Assembly: GCF_900184895.1 (NCBI RefSeq)
Contig: NZ_FXZK01000019.1
Location: 1-34,409, forward strand
Length of the DNA: 34,409 nt
Direction of reading: 5' to 3'
From: Flavimaricola marinus
GTDB lineage: Bacteria; Pseudomonadota; Alphaproteobacteria; Rhodobacterales; Rhodobacteraceae
Below, one piece after another: positions 1-7,492 of this stretch (position 1 is the first letter of the stretch; each line of letters begins with the position of its first letter). The notes below the pieces were generated by a model. The model saw only the letters and a program-made list of their open reading frames with translations. It had not been told where the DNA came from and made no database searches. The position numbers and the translations under genes are program-made.

Positions 1-2
1 GC

Positions 3-293
3 CGTCTCTTGCGCGCTGTGAAGGCCTATGTCCGCGACGGCTTCCTGCCTACCGAGGTGCTGGCCCGCGCCGGGCGCCGCGAAACGGACGATCGCCTGCC
101 CGCCATTATTGCTGGCATCAAGGGCGCAGATCCCGACATCACGCTTCAAGCGATCTGTGAACGGCTGGAATCTATGCGCGAACGCACGCCTCGTGGCCGA
201 ACAAGATGGCAGCCGTCTTCGGTGAAAATGCTGTTGGAGCGGGCGGAACGACTTGGCCTCATGCCGTACGAATCGAGCCAAGATCAGATGTAG
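3..293 (+). CDS. Probable site-specific recombinase, C-terminal fragment (cut by window edge)
   Basis: The reading frame is open to the left edge, so only the last ~97 residues are present. The sequence around ADPDITLQAICERLESMRER and then GRTRWQPSSVKMLLERAERL resembles the C-terminal helical part of large serine recombinases or resolvases on alphaproteobacterial plasmids, where a Trp-x-Pro-Ser-Ser-Val segment ends the protein. The catalytic domain lies outside the window, so this cannot be confirmed. It ends with TAG about 340 bp before repA, on the same strand. A resolvase next to a replication operon would suit a plasmid multimer-resolution role, which is inference. Confidence 0.5.
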   Translation, partial: RLLRAVKAYVRDGFLPTEVLARAGRRETDDRLPAIIAGIKGADPDITLQAICERLESMRERTPRGRTRWQPSSVKMLLERAERLGLMPYESSQDQM

Positions 294-467
294 CTTCTGA
301 CCCGAATCCAAAAAATTTCACCGGGAGAAAACTCCGCAAGAGGCAGAAAGTGCCATTAGTTGCTTGGGGTTAGCTGCTAATGTGCCAACTCAACAGAGTA
401 GCGGCTCGATTCGGTTCGATCTGCATTTAATATATCTATAACAATGACTTGCTGAGTTTTTTATACG

Positions 468-487
468 ACAACACCTATAGGTGTTGT
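468..487. promoter_or_regulatory. 20-bp perfect palindrome upstream of repA (candidate RepA/RepB operator or parS)
   Basis: ACAACACCTATAGGTGTTGT is perfectly self-complementary and sits in AT-rich DNA about 150 bp before the repA start. RepA/RepB binding palindromes are usual near repABC operons. Whether this is the autoregulatory operator or a centromere site cannot be decided from sequence. Confidence 0.6.
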
Positions 488-493
488 GGATAA
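485..493 (-). promoter_or_regulatory. DnaA box (perfect match, TTATCCACA on minus strand)
   Basis: TGTGGATAA on the plus strand is the exact complement of the strict DnaA box. It overlaps the last three bases of the 20-bp palindrome, so DnaA and the palindrome-binding protein could compete. Confidence 0.5.
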
Positions 494-547
494 CTTTCAC
501 ACTACATTTAGATTCTTCTTGCCGGACTCACTGGATCGTGGCATTCC

Positions 548-594
548 CATTCTGACGGCAAAACGCGTCAGACACGCTGTACACCGTCAGAATG
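548..594. promoter_or_regulatory. 11-bp inverted repeat in the repA leader
   Basis: CATTCTGACGG (548-558) and CCGTCAGAATG (584-594) are exact inverse complements separated by 25 bp that include a third CGTCAG copy (566-571). The element ends 40 bp before the repA ATG, so it could be an operator or a leader hairpin. Confidence 0.5.
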
Positions 595-634
595 ACTAAG
601 AGCCTCAACAGAGGCCGAGAGTGGGCGGCAGGAC

Positions 635-1834
635 ATGGATGATCGTAACATTGGATACACGCAAGGCATAGGCTCTTCCGATATCGGAGCATTTGCCGAC
701 AATCTGGCTGAGTCTTTGGATCGCCAGATGAAGATCGCTTTCGAACCCGAAGAACGAAAGTCCCTACGCCGCTTCAGTTCCACCGAAGTCGCCGGCCTCC
801 TGCGCGTAAGCACATCTAACCTGCGCAACCGGCACAAGGACGGCAGCTTCCCGGAAGTGCATACAGACAACCGCGGACACCGGTTCTACACAGCCCAAGA
901 GATTGATGAGTTGCGCGATGTTCTTGGACGCACTGGAAAGAACGCAGAAAGCTACCGCCCAGGTCGACGTGATGGCGATCGTCTCCAGGTGATATCCGTC
1001 GTCAACTTCAAAGGCGGTTCATCAAAGACTACTGCAACGATTCATCTTGCGCAAAGGTATGCCTTGCGCGGTTACCGCGTGCTGGTCCTAGACCTCGATC
1101 CGCAAGCAAGTTTGACCACGTTTTTCGGCTTTCGGCCCGAGCTTGAGTTCGCCGATGGCGGCACAATCTATGATGCTTTGAGATATGAGGACCAAGTTCC
1201 TCTCTCGAACGTCATCCAAAAGACCTACTTCCATAAGCTCGACATGGTGCCCGCCGGTTTGATGCTCTCGGAGTACGAAACCGAGACCGCAAACGCTCTC
1301 GCCCGTCGCGTACAACCCATCTTTGCAGAGCGCCTCGCCTTGGCGCTTGAAGAGGTTGAGGCAAACTACGACATTGTCCTGATCGACTGCCCGCCTCAGC
1401 TTGGGTTTCTAACCCTGACTGCGCTGGCAGCCTCGACGGGGCTTTTGGTTACCGTGGTACCTGGCATGCTTGACATCGCATCCATGAGCCAATTCCTGAA
1501 GCTTGCTTCAGAAACGGTCAAGGCGGTGGAGGAAGCCATCGGTCGGCGTGTCACATGGGATTTTGTCAAGTTCCTGATTACCAGATATGAACCGTCGGAC
1601 GGGCCGCAGACCCAAATGGCAGGCTACCTGAGATCAATTCTGGCAGGTCAGGTCATGACAGAACCGATGCTGAAGTCTACGGCGATCTCCGACGCCGGGA
1701 TGACCCAGCAGACCGTCTACGAAGTCGATCCAAGCCAGTTCATCAGAAAGACAATTGATCGCGCCCTGACAAGCGTGAACGGCGTTGGCGATGAGCTGGA
1801 GCAGACGATCCAAATGGCATGGGGGCGTCGCTGA
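635..1834 (+). CDS. repA: Plasmid partitioning protein RepA (ParA-type ATPase)
   Basis: RepA is the ParA-type ATPase of the repABC cassette. It drives plasmid segregation together with RepB and represses the operon. At 399 residues it has the usual family length. Residues ~44-97 form a MerR-like helix-turn-helix (SSTEVAGLLRVSTSNLRNR). The deviant Walker A box is KGGSSKTT (~126-133), followed by LDLDPQAS (~153) and the Walker B region IVLIDCPPQ. The first gene of repA-repB-repC, its TGA overlaps the repB ATG by one base. The ATG at 635 has only a weak ribosome site. Control probably runs through the upstream palindromes. Confidence 0.95.
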   Translation: MDDRNIGYTQGIGSSDIGAFADNLAESLDRQMKIAFEPEERKSLRRFSSTEVAGLLRVSTSNLRNRHKDGSFPEVHTDNRGHRFYTAQEIDELRDVLGRTGKNAESYRPGRRDGDRLQVISVVNFKGGSSKTTATIHLAQRYALRGYRVLVLDLDPQASLTTFFGFRPELEFADGGTIYDALRYEDQVPLSNVIQKTYFHKLDMVPAGLMLSEYETETANALARRVQPIFAERLALALEEVEANYDIVLIDCPPQLGFLTLTALAASTGLLVTVVPGMLDIASMSQFLKLASETVKAVEEAIGRRVTWDFVKFLITRYEPSDGPQTQMAGYLRSILAGQVMTEPMLKSTAISDAGMTQQTVYEVDPSQFIRKTIDRALTSVNGVGDELEQTIQMAWGRR

Positions 1835-2802
1835 TGGCGCGAAACATCTTCAACCAGCCTCCAAAGGATGAGACGGAGAGCGCAGCCCCCTCCCCTACCC
1901 CACCAAGAGCGGCAAAGCTGCCGGGATCTGTTGGCGGATTGCGTGACTCGTTGCGCGAGATCACTGCAAACTCGATCCGCGACATCGAGCCCGATCAGAT
2001 TGATATGGATGGGCTGCGCGATCGGTTGGTGCTGGAAGATTCCAGCATCGATGAATTAGCCGAGAGTATCGCCAAGCATGGCCAACAAGTGCCCATCATG
2101 GTCCGTCCATCTGCCCAACCGGACAGATACCGCATCATCTACGGCCGCCGCAGGCTTGCGGCGATCCGCAAGGTCGGTGGAACGGTCAAGGCAATTGTTC
2201 GAACCTTCGATGATGACGCTTCTCTGATCGCTCAAGGCCAGGAGAACAACCTCAGGCTTGACCCGTCTTTCATAGAAAAGTCACTGTTTATCAAAGAGAT
2301 GCAGGAATCCGGCTACAAACCCGGTGTCATCCAGGACGCTCTGGGTCTGACCCGGCAAGGCGTATCCAACCACAGGGTCGTCATAGAACAACTGCCAGAC
2401 GGTCTTGTTCAACTCATCGGGCCAGCACATGGGATCGGACGACGGCAGTGGAGTGATCTGGCTGCCTTATCGGTGAAGGTAGATTTGGTGGACGCCGCCA
2501 AAGAGGCGCTCGCCACTCTGCCCGACGACACAGCTAGTTCCGAAAAGTTCCAAGCGGTCTATTCGGCTTGCTCGAGCAAAGCACGTAGCGACAAGAAGCC
2601 GCCCAATCGTGGCCTGACGTCGGTCATCAAAGATGAGAACGGCAGTTCATTGGGCACGCTGACAGTCGATAAGAAGGCGATCGCTATCAAGGTCACCAAG
2701 AAGGACAATCCAGAATTCGGCCAATGGCTCGAAGAACACGCGGAAGCTACGCTTTTGCAACTCTTCGTACAGTGGCGGAATGAGAGAGGCTCTGGGTCCT
2801 AA
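1834..2802 (+). CDS. repB: Plasmid partitioning protein RepB (ParB-type)
   Basis: RepB is the ParB-family centromere-binding protein of repABC plasmids. The start at 1834 (MARNIFNQPP, 322 aa) is chosen because RepB proteins typically begin MARxxIF and because this ATG overlaps the repA stop codon by one base, which implies translational coupling. The N-terminal ParB domain is visible as ELAESIAKHGQQVPIMVRP followed by the arginine box YGRRRLAAIR. A helix-turn-helix follows (PGVIQDALGLTRQGVSNH). Its likely targets are the twin palindromes after repC. An upstream in-frame ATG at 1819 would add five residues but overlaps repA more deeply. Confidence 0.93.
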   Translation: MARNIFNQPPKDETESAAPSPTPPRAAKLPGSVGGLRDSLREITANSIRDIEPDQIDMDGLRDRLVLEDSSIDELAESIAKHGQQVPIMVRPSAQPDRYRIIYGRRRLAAIRKVGGTVKAIVRTFDDDASLIAQGQENNLRLDPSFIEKSLFIKEMQESGYKPGVIQDALGLTRQGVSNHRVVIEQLPDGLVQLIGPAHGIGRRQWSDLAALSVKVDLVDAAKEALATLPDDTASSEKFQAVYSACSSKARSDKKPPNRGLTSVIKDENGSSLGTLTVDKKAIAIKVTKKDNPEFGQWLEEHAEATLLQLFVQWRNERGSGS

Positions 2803-2847
2803 CCCAGGCCACACAGAGCAACACGAGCAGAGGAGAAAAGCGAAGAC

Positions 2848-2905
2848 CCGAAAGAAAAGAGCCCCCCAAAGTTTCCCCTGGAGAGCCCTCATCATCTGAT
2901 TAGCA
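2848..2905 (-). ncRNA. Counter-transcribed RNA of the repABC operon (incompatibility RNA)
   Basis: In repABC plasmids a ~55-60 nt antisense RNA from the repB-repC gap limits repC expression and sets copy number and incompatibility. Here the minus strand has a promoter (TTGACC, 17 bp, TACATC), a start near 2903-2906, and ~45 nt later a 12-bp stem followed by a U-rich tail, giving ~57 nt. Size, position and orientation all match the family. The ends are estimated from the promoter and terminator. Confidence 0.85.
2857..2890 (-). terminator. Intrinsic terminator of the counter-transcribed RNA
   Basis: On the minus strand GAGGGCUCUCCA pairs along its whole length with UGGGGGGCUCUU (12 pairs, several G-U) around a 10-nt loop. 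UUCUUU follows. The stem is also the main exposed hairpin of the short RNA. Confidence 0.75.
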
Positions 2906-2910
2906 TCCGT

Positions 2911-2939
2911 GATGTAGCAACCTCCAGCATACCGGTCAA
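2911..2939 (-). promoter_or_regulatory. Sigma-70-type promoter of the counter-transcribed RNA
   Basis: On the minus strand TTGACC (2939-2934) and TACATC (2916-2911) are separated by exactly 17 bp. They point towards repB, opposite to the repABC mRNA. Confidence 0.8.
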
Positions 2940-2941
2940 GA

Positions 2942-2978
2942 GTCACCGATTCGGTGGACTGATATTTTTTGCTTTTTT
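2942..2978 (+). terminator. Candidate transcriptional attenuator in the repC leader
   Basis: GTCACCG / CGGTGGAC form a seven-pair hairpin with a three-base loop and one bulge (2942-2959). Two six-base T tracts follow (2965-2970 and 2973-2978). This is the layout of an intrinsic terminator in the repABC mRNA ahead of repC. An upstream ACCG (2931-2934) could pair with the same CGGT and offer an alternative fold, as expected if antisense RNA binding switches the leader structure. Confidence 0.6.
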
Positions 2979-3040
2979 CCGCGAAAATTCGAGGAAAGAG
3001 ACGGGGAAGTTGTGGGCCGAACGGTCGTCGTGAACAAGCC

Positions 3041-4096
3041 ATGGCATTTACAAAACTCTCGATCGAAGCCGCAGGTGCTGATGCAACCCGCGGCTCATTT
3101 CCCCCATCTGAAACCGACGTCTGGACCATCTTCAGAGCCCTGAGAGATGCACGCAGCGTGTTTGGTCTACGTCCTGGCCACATACAGACACTTCAAGCAA
3201 TGCTCAGTTTTCTGAAACCTGGCCATGGCGAAACGGTTTTTGCGTCTAACAATTCACTTTGCCAGCGCGTTGGCGGAATCGACGAACGGACACTCCGGAG
3301 GCACATCAACCGCTTCGTTGAACTCGGATTCATCAAGCGCAATGACAGCTCGAACCGAAAGCGCTACCGCGTTCGCTCCTCCGGCGGGGAGTGCATCAGT
3401 TATGGATTGTCTCTCACCCCCCTGCTCCAACGTGCGAGCGAGCTTATAGCCATCGCGCAAGAGATGGAGAATAACCGGCGAGATCGGATATTTGTCCGCA
3501 AACAGATCCTTACAAAGCTCGCCCATTTGGAAGAGCACGATCCTAGCAACGCATTCATCAACCACGCACGGAAAGCTCTACGCAGGAAGCTGAGCCTCCC
3601 CGAATACCACGCTCTGCTCGCCAATACAGATGCGGAATGCCAGAGTTTGTCTACCCCGGATGACCCGCCTGAAACTATGGAATTGCCCGCCAATGACGGA
3701 CAAACTGTCCGGCATCAATCTAAGTCTGAAGAAGAAAAAAAAGATTTAGATAGCAACATAGGCGATGAGGCCCTGAAACCAGACTTGCTGACCTCAGTCT
3801 GCGATCAGGCGACATCGTTCTCCACAGAGAGACTTAGAAACTGGTTGGACATTGAAAACCATGCTCGAACACTTGCACCGATGATGGGCATTCACCCAGA
3901 AACTTTCGAGAAAGCCAAGAATGCTGTAGGAGCTCAGAAAGCGTCATGCGCGATCTTCATCATGCTACAACTTGGAAAACGCATCAGGGATTTTGGGGCG
4001 TATTTTCACAGTATCACCCTGGGTCAAAGGCAAAACCAATTTGATCCATTAGCTTTGATCAAGCGACTGTCCGAAACCAATGAGCGAACTGTCTAA
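3041..4096 (+). CDS. repC: Replication initiator RepC
   Basis: RepC is the essential initiator of repABC plasmids and acts at an origin inside its own gene. Recognisable family parts are RDARSVFGLRPGHIQTLQAML, ASNNSLCQRVGGIDERTLRRHINRFVELGFIKR (winged-helix DNA binding) and the C-terminal ARTLAPMMGIHPETFEKAKN segment. The ATG at 3041 (351 aa) is the only good start. The frame stays open upstream to a TTG at 2969, but that lies inside the attenuator T tract. The Shine-Dalgarno sequence is poor, in keeping with tight control by the leader and antisense RNA. The stop TAA overlaps the ATG of a small downstream ORF. Confidence 0.93.
   Translation: MAFTKLSIEAAGADATRGSFPPSETDVWTIFRALRDARSVFGLRPGHIQTLQAMLSFLKPGHGETVFASNNSLCQRVGGIDERTLRRHINRFVELGFIKRNDSSNRKRYRVRSSGGECISYGLSLTPLLQRASELIAIAQEMENNRRDRIFVRKQILTKLAHLEEHDPSNAFINHARKALRRKLSLPEYHALLANTDAECQSLSTPDDPPETMELPANDGQTVRHQSKSEEEKKDLDSNIGDEALKPDLLTSVCDQATSFSTERLRNWLDIENHARTLAPMMGIHPETFEKAKNAVGAQKASCAIFIMLQLGKRIRDFGAYFHSITLGQRQNQFDPLALIKRLSETNERTV
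3718..3760. other. AT-rich tract inside repC, probable oriV
   Basis: The stretch including GAAGAAGAAAAAAAAGATTT is the most AT-rich part of repC and lies in the variable linker of the protein. In characterised repABC plasmids the origin sits in such a tract within repC. The call rests on position and composition only. Confidence 0.45.
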
Positions 4097-4314
4097 TGTC
4101 CACCGCGGTGGACTTCGAACGAGAAGCGGCGCTTGTGGCAACCAAAACTGTCCAAACGCACCTAGCGGCGCGTGGTGGTTCTTCAGTTTATCTCAGACCA
4201 GCAGATGTCCACCGCGGTGGACAAGTGACACACGAGCAAGCCTTGATGAAAATCTCGCAGGCCATGGAAGAAATCGGCGGCCAGGCATTAAACCCTAAAT
4301 CCCAAAAGTTATAG
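4096..4314 (+). CDS. Small ORF overlapping the repC stop and carrying both candidate parS sites
   Basis: A 72-residue frame whose ATG shares one base with the repC TAA and which converges on the Fic gene with a six-base overlap at its end. The product starts MSTAVDFEREAALVATKTVQ and has no recognised domain. Its reading is partly dictated by the two 16-bp palindromes it contains (STAVD from one, VHRGG from the other). It may be a translationally coupled gene or an accidental frame over a centromere region. There is no Shine-Dalgarno sequence of its own. Confidence 0.35.
   Translation: MSTAVDFEREAALVATKTVQTHLAARGGSSVYLRPADVHRGGQVTHEQALMKISQAMEEIGGQALNPKSQKL
4098..4113. promoter_or_regulatory. 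parS-like palindrome, copy 1
   Basis: GTCCACCGCGGTGGAC is a perfect 16-bp palindrome starting two bases after the repC stop codon. It is identical to the copy at 4207. RepABC centromere sites are short perfect palindromes beside the operon, so RepB is the expected ligand. Confidence 0.7.
4207..4222. promoter_or_regulatory. parS-like palindrome, copy 2
   Basis: The same GTCCACCGCGGTGGAC recurs 109 bp after copy 1. Flanking T and A extend it to 18 bp of perfect symmetry. Confidence 0.7.
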
Positions 4315-5511
4315 TGGGAGGTCACCATCTCCAAAGAGGTTTGGAAAGAGCCGCTCTCGATAATCCAACGGAAACGCCAACCGAACTGGCGTCTTCGGCG
4401 AGACGGAGGTCAGGTATCCGGCGGCGGTCAGTTTACTCAGCGTGTTGCGAGCAGTACGCTCGGACGTCTTGAGCACAATCTGCGCATCGCCTCGTTCCAG
4501 TGCCCCATGCCGAAGAACCGCCGAGATTAGTTCCGGCGCTCGCTTGTCATCGATGGTATCTGCAACAAGACGACGATACCGTTGGTCCAGTCCGCCGAGA
4601 TCGAACAATCTTGCTGAGAAGCTGATCTGGTCGAGCGTCACCTTTAGGAACCATTCACTAAACGTCTTCAGTGCCGCTTCTGACAGGTTCCCCCGTCCGT
4701 CGCGGTCTCCGCGACGTGGACTGTCGGCCAGATCCATCATCCGTTTGTACTCGCCCCGATCGGTTAACCCGCGGGCCAGCCCACGTGATACGGACCAGAG
4801 CCCTTGGCCGCCAATCGCCGCTGTGAGGGCCATGGCATGAGACATCAGTCTGCTGACACGGCCGTTACCATCCGGGAAAGGGTGGATGTAGTTGAGCCGG
4901 TGATGTGCAGAGGCGATCGCGATGATCCGTCCGCTCGAAGACCGCGCCGCAATCTGAAATCGTTTGTCGAAATGGTCCATGAATGCCGCGACGCGCGACG
5001 ATGAAGGAGGTAGGTGGCGCCCGACCGCAACTTCCCGATCGTCATCCTGGCGCATGCGTCCCGGAACGATGGGCTCTTGTGTGCCGTCGGGATGTTCGAT
5101 GACCCGAAACTCATCCGGCATCTCGTCGTAGAAGCTCTTATGGACCCAAGTCAGGAATTCGACGGATGTGGGGCGGGGCAGGGTGCCTATGCGATGCATC
5201 TCATCGATGGCCCGTTGAACGATGACGTGCGCTCGGGCCTCAAGGGCGAGAGGACGGGTTTCTTCCTCAAGCTCGGCACCAGCCAGCGCTCTTTCGATGT
5301 CGCGGGGGCGCGTGTTGTGTCCTTCGATCAGGTTGGAGTAGTAGCAGTTCATCACACGGACGAGATCGGCAAGTTCGGCTGCGCTGTCAGGATGCAACCC
5401 TTGTCCCAGCCCGGTGGCTTCCCTCTGGATGTCGACCGAAAGGTCTGCCAGTTCTGTAGGAATATGCTCCTCGAAGAAGCAGGGTTCGATCCTGGCAGGT
5501 GTTTCCAGCAT
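4309..5511 (-). CDS. Fic family protein with C-terminal helix-turn-helix
   Basis: Fic proteins transfer AMP or related groups to target proteins. The catalytic motif HPFPDGNGR is intact at residues ~210-218. The N-terminal SNLIEG (~59-64) fits the self-inhibitory (S/T)xxxE(G/N) helix of Fic proteins that carry their own antidote. The C-terminus (LKTSERTARNTLSKLTAAGYL) is a winged helix-turn-helix, so it may bind DNA. The ATG at 5511 (400 aa) is chosen because GGAAG lies ~9 nt upstream. A TTG at 5574 would add 21 residues with no good ribosome site. The gene converges on repC, and three TTGCCGAT repeats lie upstream of it with a fourth at its start codon. It may be a self-controlled toxin-like stability gene. 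Confidence 0.9.
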   Translation of the reverse strand: MLETPARIEPCFFEEHIPTELADLSVDIQREATGLGQGLHPDSAAELADLVRVMNCYYSNLIEGHNTRPRDIERALAGAELEEETRPLALEARAHVIVQRAIDEMHRIGTLPRPTSVEFLTWVHKSFYDEMPDEFRVIEHPDGTQEPIVPGRMRQDDDREVAVGRHLPPSSSRVAAFMDHFDKRFQIAARSSSGRIIAIASAHHRLNYIHPFPDGNGRVSRLMSHAMALTAAIGGQGLWSVSRGLARGLTDRGEYKRMMDLADSPRRGDRDGRGNLSEAALKTFSEWFLKVTLDQISFSARLFDLGGLDQRYRRLVADTIDDKRAPELISAVLRHGALERGDAQIVLKTSERTARNTLSKLTAAGYLTSVSPKTPVRLAFPLDYRERLFPNLFGDGDLPL

Positions 5512-5578
5512 TTTGCCGATCTTCCATATTTGCAAAGTAGTTGAAAAATAAACACATTTCGTACTTTCAAGCAAGGTT

Positions 5579-5617
5579 TTGCCGATATGCGTTGCCGATC
5601 TTGGTTGCCGATCTAGA
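5579..5617. repeat. Three 13-bp direct repeats (TTGCCGAT core) upstream of the Fic gene
   Basis: TTGCCGAT occurs at 5579, 5592 and 5605, exactly 13 bp apart. A fourth copy at 5513-5520 touches the Fic start codon. Regular spacing upstream of a gene whose product has a helix-turn-helix suggests operator iterons. Confidence 0.65.
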
Positions 5618-5803
5618 ATTGCTGCATGAAATCAATGGCTTCGGCAGATGTGCCGGGCTTTTCGGTTTTGTTGTGTGCCCAAAGGGGCCGGAGAAAGTGA
5701 AAGTGTTCTTCGGGTTTTGTGACTGACGGATGAGGGCCTTTGGGGTCCCTCAGATGGGTCCGGGCCGGGTTCCGGTCTGCCGTTCCTGATGAAGGGCATT
5801 TCC

Positions 5804-6274
5804 ATGCAAACAGGTATCTTGCGCGTGTTGCGCGCGACCGCTGCCTCCTGGTGGCGACACAAAGAACTACGCCGAACTGACCAGACGGGGCAGGCACAGC
5901 GGCGCGAGCGGGAGACTGTCCTGCGTGATCTCGGCTATCTGAAGCAGGCGGCGTCATTGCCAAACGCGCATGTGATCTGCGGAGAGGGCGGAACATTCAT
6001 CTATCTCGGTTGGACCAGTGTGTCGAGTTTCGCGCCGATTGAGCGCTTTCCCTTGGCCGCTCTTGCGGTCGCACGAGGGACCCCGTTCATCGATATCCGA
6101 CCCGTCACCGATGTGATTGCCTTCGCGAACCTACCGCGCGTGACACAGAACGGACCGGTCGACCCTGAACCCTGGGGCCCTGGCAGTTCCGTCTTGCTGA
6201 CCACCTACATCGACATGGTCGAAGGGCTCGGTGCCAGGATCGTCAACGATCCGCGGCCCCGTCAGTCAATCTGA
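5804..6274 (+). CDS. Uncharacterised accessory protein
   Basis: A 156-residue protein of unknown function, first gene of the ArdC/ParB block. The ATG at 5804 is preferred over one at 5789 because GAAGGGC lies six bases before it. Residues 1-35 are basic and rich in Arg and Gln; the middle (ICGEGGTFIYLGWTSVSSFAPIERFPLAALAV) looks like a compact beta/alpha fold. No signal peptide or membrane segment is seen. It ends 40 bp before ardC, and the strong codon bias matches the rest of the block. It could be an ArdC-linked DNA-processing factor, but that is context only. Confidence 0.65.
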   Translation: MQTGILRVLRATAASWWRHKELRRTDQTGQAQRRERETVLRDLGYLKQAASLPNAHVICGEGGTFIYLGWTSVSSFAPIERFPLAALAVARGTPFIDIRPVTDVIAFANLPRVTQNGPVDPEPWGPGSSVLLTTYIDMVEGLGARIVNDPRPRQSI

Positions 6275-6314
6275 TCACCATTCCCTCTCACCAAAACTCG
6301 AAAGGAGGCCAGCC

Positions 6315-7253
6315 ATGGCCCGATCCCGCACGCCCAAATTCGATGCCTCCGAGGTCATCACAAACGAAATCATCCGTATCATCGAGCGCGGCGTTCTGCC
6401 GTGGCGCAAACCTTGGACGGCAGGTGGCAGCTCCCGCCCCCTGCGCGTGGGCGGTGAACCCTATCAGGGGGTGAACAACTTCTTGCTGACCATGCGCACC
6501 GTGATGGCGGGCCACAGCTCGCCCTTCTGGATGACGCTGCCGCAGGCCAATGCGTTGGACGCAAAGGTCCGCAAGGGCGAGAAGTCCTCTGTTGTTGTTT
6601 ATTACGGTCAAAGCCGGAAAGACGCCGGCGGCGAAGATGACCACGCGGAGAGCGATGGTCGTTCCGAGGAAGCCCGCGTCTTCCGCTTCCAGAAATCCTA
6701 CCGTGTGTTCAATGCCTGCCAGATCGAGGGTTTGCCCGACAGCTTCTACCCTGACCCGGAGCCCGTGCCCGAGCATCCGCAGTCCGAGCCCATCCCGCAC
6801 ATGCAGGCGTTTTTCGACGCCATCGACATAACGACCGTCTTCACGGGGACGGAGGCCTACTATCTGCCGCCCGTGGATAAGGTCTTCATGCCGTCGATTG
6901 CGCGGTTCGAGAACCCGCGTAATTTTTACGGGGTCTGGGCCCATGAGCTGGCCCATGCCACGAAAGCTCCGCATCGGCTAAATCGTGATTTCGGGCTCTC
7001 CAAGTTCGGCAACACCTCTTACGCGCGCGAGGAGATCGTCGCGGAACTGACCTCCGTGTTCCTTGGGCAAACCCTCGGCTTCACGGCCCATACGCTCGAG
7101 ATGAATGCCGCCTACCTGCACAACTGGTTGCGTGTCCTTCGGTCGGACAAGGGCGCGATCTTCCGGCACGCCGCGGACGCGCAACGTGCCTGCGACTACC
7201 TGATCGCCAGATCGGAGGCGGGCAGGGCAGGGGGCCGCGCCGCGGCCGCCTGA
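6315..7253 (+). CDS. ardC: ArdC-type antirestriction / ssDNA-binding zincin-like protein
   Basis: ArdC proteins protect incoming plasmid DNA; the family has an N-terminal single-strand DNA-binding domain and a C-terminal zincin-like domain. The N-terminus (FDASEVITNEIIRIIERGVLPWRKPW, SRPLRVGGEPYQGVNNFLL) is typical. The zinc motif HELAH is at residues 210-214 in WAHELAHATKAPHRLNR, with the following glutamate in EEIVAEL (~239-245). The ATG at 6315 (312 aa) follows a perfect AAGGAGG six bases upstream. An acidic insert (GGEDDHAESDGRSEE, ~105-119) separates the two parts. The protein is full length. Confidence 0.92.
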   Translation: MARSRTPKFDASEVITNEIIRIIERGVLPWRKPWTAGGSSRPLRVGGEPYQGVNNFLLTMRTVMAGHSSPFWMTLPQANALDAKVRKGEKSSVVVYYGQSRKDAGGEDDHAESDGRSEEARVFRFQKSYRVFNACQIEGLPDSFYPDPEPVPEHPQSEPIPHMQAFFDAIDITTVFTGTEAYYLPPVDKVFMPSIARFENPRNFYGVWAHELAHATKAPHRLNRDFGLSKFGNTSYAREEIVAELTSVFLGQTLGFTAHTLEMNAAYLHNWLRVLRSDKGAIFRHAADAQRACDYLIARSEAGRAGGRAAAA

Positions 7254-7276
7254 CCACAGGGAGAACGGAGACGCCC

Positions 7277-7486
7277 ATGTCACGCAAAGACCCCAAGACG
7301 CTGCGAGTGGTCTGCTTCAAAGACGGCCGCCACAAGATCATTACCTTCAAGCGCGGTGCCTATTGGTGGAGCCAGTCCGAGGGCGCTTATCCGTTCTCGG
7401 CAGCGCTCGAGAGCATCAAGGAACAGGGCGGCTGGATCGAAACCATCCCCAACCCGAATTACAGACCCAAGGGGATGTTCGGGTAG
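7277..7486 (+). CDS. Small conserved-looking protein downstream of ArdC
   Basis: A 69-residue basic protein (MSRKDPKTLRVVCFKDGRHK) with an aromatic core (GAYWWSQSEGAYPF) starting 23 bp after ardC. Purine-rich GGAGA precedes the ATG. No family is recognised. Its tight spacing suggests co-expression with ardC. Confidence 0.6.
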   Translation: MSRKDPKTLRVVCFKDGRHKIITFKRGAYWWSQSEGAYPFSAALESIKEQGGWIETIPNPNYRPKGMFG

Positions 7487-7492
7487 GGCTCC

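Noticed and set aside
5579-5617. CRISPR array
   Set aside because: The repeat core is only 8 bp with 5-bp gaps and four copies; there are no cas genes.
6288-6974. Minus-strand frame opposite ardC
   Set aside because: The opposite strand has ArdC with HELAH and a perfect ribosome site; the antisense product has no family features.
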